Assembly: GCF_002086515.1 (NCBI RefSeq)
Contig: NZ_MVHH01000007.1
Coordinates: 1-64,000, forward strand
Source: Mycolicibacter arupensis
Lineage (GTDB): Bacteria > Actinomycetota > Actinomycetes > Mycobacteriales > Mycobacteriaceae
Reading direction: 5' to 3'
DNA: 64,000 nucleotides
Numbering within the stretch: the stretch's first letter is position 1; every line of letters begins with the position of its first letter. A model generated the notes under the pieces. It made no database searches. It saw only the letters and a program-made list of their open reading frames with translations, and was not told the origin of the DNA. Made by a program: the position numbers and the translations under genes. Below are positions 59,668 to 64,000 of this stretch, piece by piece.

Positions 59668-61713
59668 ATGACCGAATCGACGCCGGTCGCCGACGATGTG
59701 CGACCCGCGCCGGTCAGTCCGCACCGCCGTAACCTGATCTTCCTGGCCATCGTGTTCGGCCTGCTGATGGCCGCCCTGGACCAGACCATCGTTGCGACGG
59801 CCCTGCCTACGATCGTGTCGGATCTGGGCAACGCGGGCCGTCAGTCGTGGGTGGTGACCAGCTACCTGCTGATGTCGACCATCGCCACCATTCTGGCCGG
59901 CAAACTCGGTGATCTGTTCGGCCGCAAGCGGGTCTTCCAAACCGCGGTGCTCTGCTTCGTCGCCGGTTCGGTGCTGTGCGGTATGGCCACGTCCATGGGA
60001 ATGCTGGTCGGGGCCAGGGCATTGCAGGGCCTCGGCGGTGGCGCCGTCACCGTCACCGCCGCCGCACTCATCGGCCAAGTCATCCCGCTGCGCGACCGAG
60101 GCCGCTACCAGGGCATGCTCGGCGCGGTCTTCGGCGTCACCACGGTGATCGGACCCCTGCTGGGTGGGTACGTGACCGACTACCTCACCTGGCGGTGGGC
60201 ATTCTGGATCAATCTGCCGATTTCGGTGGTCGTGTTGATCGTTGCCGGGGCGGCCATCCCCGCCCTGGCGGGGCACGCCAAACCTGTCATCGACTACGCC
60301 GGGATCGTATTGATCGGCACGGGCGCCACCGGATTGACGCTCGCCACCAGCTGGGGTGGCACGCGCTACGCATGGGGGTCACCGGTCATCATCGGTCTCT
60401 TCGTCGGCTCAGCAGCAGCACTCGCGGTGTTCGTCTGGGTGGAGAGCCGGGCCGCGGCGCCCATCCTGCCCACCCGGTTGTTCGCCGACCCGGTGTTCGC
60501 CGTGTGCTGCGTCCTGGCTTTCGTCGTGGGTTTCGCGATGCTGGGTGCGCTCACCTTCCTGCCCACCTTCATGCAGTACGTCGACGGAGTCTCGGCCATC
60601 ACGTCGGGCCTGCGAACGCTGCCGATGGTGGTGGGCATGCTGCTGACCTCCACCGGCAGCGGTGCCCTGGTCGGACGCACCGGCCGCTACAAGATCTTCC
60701 CGGTGGTCGGCACGGCGTTGATGACGATCGCCTTCGCGTTGATGTCGCAGATGGACGCGGCCACGCCGGCGCTGATTCAGTCGGTCTACCTGGTGATCTT
60801 GGGCGCCGGGATCGGACTGTCGATGCAAGTCCTGGTCTTGGTCGTGCAGAACACCTCCAGTTTCGCCGACCTCGGTGTCGCCACATCCGGGGTCACGTTC
60901 TTCCGCACCATCGGCAGCTCGTTCGGCGCCGCCGTGTTCGGGTCGCTGTTCGTGAACTTCCTGGGCCACCGGCTGGGTCCGGCCCTGAGCAGCGCCGGAC
61001 TGGCCGCCGGGGCGGCCGACTCGCCCGAGGCCGTGCGCCGGTTGTCGCCCCAGCAGGCGCATCCGATCGTGGCGGCCTATGCCGATGCGCTCGGGCAGGT
61101 TTTCCTGTGCGCTGCGCCGGTCGCGCTGCTCGGCTTCGTGCTGGCGCTGTTTCTGCGCGAGGTCCCGCTCAAGGAGTTGCACGACAACGCCGTCGACCTC
61201 GGCGATGGGTTCGGCATGCCCACCACGGCGTCCTCGGACGAACTGTTGGAGAAGGCTGTCGGCCGACTTCTGCACAACGAGCCCGGAATGCGGCTGCGCT
61301 CCATCGCGATGCGGCCCGACTGCCAGCTCGACGTGGCCGGGCTGTGGACGGTCCTGCGCATCTACCGCTACACGCAGGTGTTTCGCACCGCACGGCTCAG
61401 CGACATCGGTACGCGCCTGCGGGTGCCCTACGAAATCCTCGAGCCCACCGTCGATCGTCTGGTGGAACAGGGGTATGCGCTGCGCGACGGTGATCATCTG
61501 GGGCTCACCCGCGCGGGCCTGCGTCAGGTCGGATTCGTGTCCTCGCTCGTGCAGGACTGGGTGGTGGACAAACTGGCGCGATCGCCCGGCTTCGAGGGCC
61601 GCCCGGATCGCGCCGAGGTCGGGGCCGCGTTGGAGCGGATCGCCCGGCGGGCACTGATCGATCCCGATGATGCGGGGGAGTCCGCGGAGTTCGCCAGCAC
61701 TGCCCACCGCTGA
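59668..61713 (+). CDS. DHA2-type MFS exporter with C-terminal cytoplasmic domain (Rv1877-like)
   Basis: A 681-residue protein. Residues ~25-495 form 14 transmembrane helices of the DHA2 drug:H+ antiporter class, with motif A GKLGDLFGRKRVF, motif C GPLLGGYVTDYLTWRW and the N-terminal LDQTIVATALPTI. Residues ~500-681 form a soluble tail that looks like a winged-helix fold (GTRLRVPYEILEPTVDRLVEQGYALR), an unusual add-on. It corresponds to Rv1877. It follows bfrA by 60 nt with aaggaaagg before the ATG. Confidence 0.9.
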   Translation: MTESTPVADDVRPAPVSPHRRNLIFLAIVFGLLMAALDQTIVATALPTIVSDLGNAGRQSWVVTSYLLMSTIATILAGKLGDLFGRKRVFQTAVLCFVAGSVLCGMATSMGMLVGARALQGLGGGAVTVTAAALIGQVIPLRDRGRYQGMLGAVFGVTTVIGPLLGGYVTDYLTWRWAFWINLPISVVVLIVAGAAIPALAGHAKPVIDYAGIVLIGTGATGLTLATSWGGTRYAWGSPVIIGLFVGSAAALAVFVWVESRAAAPILPTRLFADPVFAVCCVLAFVVGFAMLGALTFLPTFMQYVDGVSAITSGLRTLPMVVGMLLTSTGSGALVGRTGRYKIFPVVGTALMTIAFALMSQMDAATPALIQSVYLVILGAGIGLSMQVLVLVVQNTSSFADLGVATSGVTFFRTIGSSFGAAVFGSLFVNFLGHRLGPALSSAGLAAGAADSPEAVRRLSPQQAHPIVAAYADALGQVFLCAAPVALLGFVLALFLREVPLKELHDNAVDLGDGFGMPTTASSDELLEKAVGRLLHNEPGMRLRSIAMRPDCQLDVAGLWTVLRIYRYTQVFRTARLSDIGTRLRVPYEILEPTVDRLVEQGYALRDGDHLGLTRAGLRQVGFVSSLVQDWVVDKLARSPGFEGRPDRAEVGAALERIARRALIDPDDAGESAEFASTAHR

Positions 61714-61714
61714 C

Positions 61715-61814
61715 CGGCGATCCGCGTCGACCGGCTCCGCCGGCCTAGCGATCGCCGCGGTGCCTGATGGCGGCGATCCGCGTCGACCGGCTCCGCCGGC
61801 CTGGCGATCGCCGC
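61715..61814. repeat. tandem direct repeat, 56-bp period, upstream of the CMD gene
   Basis: Two 44-bp copies (61715-61758 and 61771-61814), one mismatch, starting 56 bp apart. Each can fold: cggcgatc at the left pairs with gatcgccg at the right, with ccggc/gccgg inside. The first copy starts right after the MFS stop codon; the second ends one base before the TAGTAT -10 box of the next gene. It is related to the repeat before modA. Confidence 0.85.
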
Positions 61815-61820
61815 TAGTAT
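61815..61820 (+). promoter_or_regulatory. -10 box of a leaderless-type promoter for the CMD gene
   Basis: TAGTAT, directly after the second repeat copy and 8 nt before ATG 61829. Confidence 0.5.
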
Positions 61821-61828
61821 CCCTAACC

Positions 61829-62323
61829 ATGAGCCGAATCGGGAGCTTTGCCGCGGACGATGTCATGGGCTGGATGGTCAAATCGCCCGACCTGGCAGCA
61901 GGTATCGGCGGCTTCAGCGCCGCGGTGTACAACGCGGGCCGCCTGCCGATGCGCACCCGAGAGCTGGCCCGCATGGTGATCGCCTTCGACAACGAATGCA
62001 CCGTCTGCGTCAACACCCGCGACGCCGACGGCCCGGCGGCCGGGGTCGACGAGGACCTCTACGAGCACGCGGCGGAGTGGCGGACGTGGCCCGGATACAG
62101 CCCGCAGGAACGTCTCGCCGCCGAGTTCGCCCACCGATTCGCCACCGATCACACCGGCCTGCGCGACGACGAGGACTTCTGGTCGCGGTGCGCACCGCAC
62201 TTCACCGATGAGCTGCTCGCGGACCTGGCGTTGTCGTGTGCGCTCTGGGTCGGGATGGGACGCGTGCTGCGCACCCTGGACATCGGACAGGCCTGCTCGC
62301 TGACCCTGCCCAGCCGCGCTTGA
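61829..62323 (+). CDS. carboxymuconolactone decarboxylase (AhpD-like) family protein
   Basis: A 164-residue all-helical protein with the AhpD-like redox motif ECTVCVNTRDADG (Cys-x2-Cys, with an Asp where AhpD has its His) and an N-terminal LPMRTRELARMVIAFD helix. Proteins of this type are thiol peroxidases or decarboxylases. The ATG at 61829 is the first after the repeat and has a -10 box 8 nt upstream. Its stop overlaps the TTG start of the next gene by three bases. Confidence 0.82.
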   Translation: MSRIGSFAADDVMGWMVKSPDLAAGIGGFSAAVYNAGRLPMRTRELARMVIAFDNECTVCVNTRDADGPAAGVDEDLYEHAAEWRTWPGYSPQERLAAEFAHRFATDHTGLRDDEDFWSRCAPHFTDELLADLALSCALWVGMGRVLRTLDIGQACSLTLPSRA

Positions 62324-64000
62324 GCCGTACAGGACGGCCGCGCCGGATCGGATGGGCGCTGGCCGCCGCGGCCGCCGCTGCGGGGGTCGGGGCCGCCGGA
62401 TTCGCCGCGCGCCGGATCAGCGGCCCGCGAAATCGCAAGCTGAGTGAGTCGCCGCTGAGCCCGGAGTGGACGGCCGGGCCGGCACGCTACGGCGTCGGGG
62501 TCCACCGCAACGTCGCAGTGGAGATGAGCGACGGTGTGGTGCTGCGGGCCAACATCCATTACCCGACGGATCCCGAGACGGGGGAGCCGGCCGCCGGGCC
62601 GTTCCCCGTCCTGCTGTCGATGACGCCCTACGGCAAGCTGGCGCCGCCGCCGGCGGCACAGCTCGGTGGGGGGCCCACACCTCGGCTGATCCGGCGCGGC
62701 TATATCGAGGTGATGGTCGACGTCCGCGGTACCGGGACATCCGGCGGATCCTTCGAGATGATGGGCCCGGTTCAGGCACGAGACGGGGCTGAGCTGGTCA
62801 CCTGGGCGTCGGCCCTGCCGAATTCCAATGGCCGCGTCGGATTGTTCGGAATCTCCTACCTGGCGATCAACCAGCTGTTCACCGCGGCCGCGGTGGGTCC
62901 CGATTCACCGCTGAAGGCGATCTTCCCGGTGATGGCCACCAACGACTTCTATCGTGACGTCGCCACGATGGGTGGCGCCCCGCACATGCTGGCAGTGCGC
63001 GGCTACAGCGCGGTCTACGCGCTGCTCAACGTGGTCAGCCCGACGCTGGAATTCGTCACCCCCGGCCGGCACCCGAGGCCCCGGGCCGGTGGGCTCGCGG
63101 CGGTTCGTCAGCGTGGCAAAGACCAGCGCAACTACTTCGGACCACTGATCGCCGAGGTGCAGGCCGGTGGTGACGCCGCCTATGCCGGTCCGCTGTGGGA
63201 CAGCATGTGCCCCGACCAGATCTTGCCCCAAGTCGCCGCCAACAACGTCGCAGTGTTCCTGGTCGGCGGCTGGCACGACGCCTTCCAGCGGGGCGAGCCG
63301 CTCAATTACGCCGCGCTGCAGAACGCCTACACCGGCCGGCCGCCGAGCGCACCGATGCAACCCGGGCAAACCCTGACCGACCGGGTCAAGCTGCTGATGG
63401 GCCCCTGGTATCACGTGTCGGACTTCGACGGCTTGCAGATGCAGGATCTGCAACTACGGTGGTTCGACTACTGGCTGAAAGACGATGAGGCCGCAGCCAT
63501 CTCGGGCCCGCCCTTTGCGTTCCAGCCGATCGGCGACCGACGCTGGTACCACACCCGCGAGTACCCGATACCCGAAGCGACACCGACTCGGCTGTACCTG
63601 GCCCAGGCAGGCTTGCTCAGCGCCGACCCGCCCGAAGGGCCGAGCTTGGCGGCGTTGCCCTACCGCTCCCGCGGCCCGGTCTCGGGCCGCAGCCTGGAGC
63701 AGTGGTCGTTGGGACTGAACAGCTATGCGACGACGGCTGCCGGCGGTCGCACCCGTCATGACCAAGACAACCGCCGGGCGCAACGCGGCGCGCTGACCTA
63801 CACCACCGAGCCGTTCGACTCACCCACCCTGCTCGCCGGCCCGATCATGCTGCGCGTGCAGGCGACGGCCGACACCACCGAGACGCTGTGGGTCGCACAC
63901 CTCGACGATGTGGCGCCCGACGGGGTCAACCGCCCGCTGACCATGGGTGCGCTGCTCGGTTCGCACCGCGAGTTGGACCCCGACCGCACCTGGTATCTGC
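62320..64000 (+). CDS. CocE/NonD-family serine hydrolase, 3' end beyond window (Rv1835c-like)
   Basis: At least 560 residues, running off the end. An N-terminal Arg-rich segment and hydrophobic Ala/Gly helix (about 9-30) act as a signal or anchor. The hydrolase domain has the oxyanion block MVDVRGTGTSGG and nucleophile Ser in FGISYLAINQ; Asp in GGWHDAFQRG and His in GPWYHVSDFDG complete the triad. The later jelly-roll domain starts at about TEPFDSPTLLAGP. Relatives cleave cocaine, beta-lactam side chains or X-Pro peptides; natural substrate unknown. It resembles Rv1835c. The TTG start at 62320 overlaps the CMD stop; no other start gives the anchor. Confidence 0.85.
   Translation, partial: MSRTGRPRRIGWALAAAAAAAGVGAAGFAARRISGPRNRKLSESPLSPEWTAGPARYGVGVHRNVAVEMSDGVVLRANIHYPTDPETGEPAAGPFPVLLSMTPYGKLAPPPAAQLGGGPTPRLIRRGYIEVMVDVRGTGTSGGSFEMMGPVQARDGAELVTWASALPNSNGRVGLFGISYLAINQLFTAAAVGPDSPLKAIFPVMATNDFYRDVATMGGAPHMLAVRGYSAVYALLNVVSPTLEFVTPGRHPRPRAGGLAAVRQRGKDQRNYFGPLIAEVQAGGDAAYAGPLWDSMCPDQILPQVAANNVAVFLVGGWHDAFQRGEPLNYAALQNAYTGRPPSAPMQPGQTLTDRVKLLMGPWYHVSDFDGLQMQDLQLRWFDYWLKDDEAAAISGPPFAFQPIGDRRWYHTREYPIPEATPTRLYLAQAGLLSADPPEGPSLAALPYRSRGPVSGRSLEQWSLGLNSYATTAAGGRTRHDQDNRRAQRGALTYTTEPFDSPTLLAGPIMLRVQATADTTETLWVAHLDDVAPDGVNRPLTMGALLGSHRELDPDRTWYL

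Overview
The window is high-GC mycobacterial chromosome. It opens with the tail of an EsxN-type WXG100 protein, followed by an SVP-type PPE gene. Both point to an ESX-5 locus, and ESX-5 is known only from slow-growing mycobacteria. From there the gene order largely follows the M. tuberculosis Rv1793-Rv1877 segment. The differences are telling: there is no ilvG beside secA2, no urease operon between the Rv1847-like thioesterase and ndh, an intact oxyR-ahpC-ahpD block where M. tuberculosis has none, and extra genes for a B-lectin/LysM protein, a phosphoketolase and a DUF2236 oxygenase. A slow-growing or M. terrae-like non-tuberculous species fits best; this is inferred from gene content, not from a search.

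Layout. 1-2.8 kb: esxN tail, terminator, a long leader with an M-box (Mg2+) riboswitch and a small upstream ORF, then PPE and mgtC. 2.8-7.2 kb: sterol desaturase, lectin-LysM protein, secreted serine protease, VOC protein and KstD-like flavoprotein. 7.2-17.7 kb: BacA-like ABC importer facing the secA2-pgsA2-DUF881-gcvH-garA-MerR-DUF151-mcdR run. 17.8-24.3 kb: TetR/DUF2236 pair, a tandem glycine riboswitch driving gcvP, and an exported Leu/Gly-rich repeat protein. 24.3-40.2 kb: mostly minus-strand genes (SBP-vWA membrane protein, glcB, two CBS/DUF21 proteins, guaB1, gnd, M56 peptidase and BlaI, ndh, an atypical SDR). 40.2-46.1 kb: modABC, apa, small membrane protein, adhA and a CPBP protease. 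46-53.6 kb: secreted protein with phosphoketolase, fused CoA-transferase, thiolase and a HhH protein. 53.6-57.1 kb: lldD2, ahpD, ahpC and oxyR. 57.2-64 kb: enoyl-CoA hydratase, an iron-linked block (bfd, an orphan gene with an IdeR box, bfrA), a DHA2 MFS exporter, a CMD-family protein and a CocE/NonD hydrolase running off the end.

How the genes work together. GcvH, GcvP, GarA and GlcB all bear on glycine, glyoxylate and 2-oxoglutarate flux, and the glycine riboswitch ties gcvP to the glycine level. OxyR, AhpC and AhpD form a peroxide defence set beside an L-lactate dehydrogenase. Bfd and BfrA form an iron storage and release pair with an IdeR site between them.

The most interesting non-coding signals are four. 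(1) The M-box leader has a visible anti-Shine-Dalgarno segment placed to control a 24-residue ORF. (2) Two loci carry tandem 56-bp-period repeats of one family ending exactly at the -10 box of a leaderless-type promoter. (3) A strong IdeR box lies over the -10 of a leaderless-type promoter for an orphan gene. (4) A series of genes have a TANNNT box 6-8 nt before the start codon. No tRNA, rRNA, CRISPR array or insertion sequence was seen.
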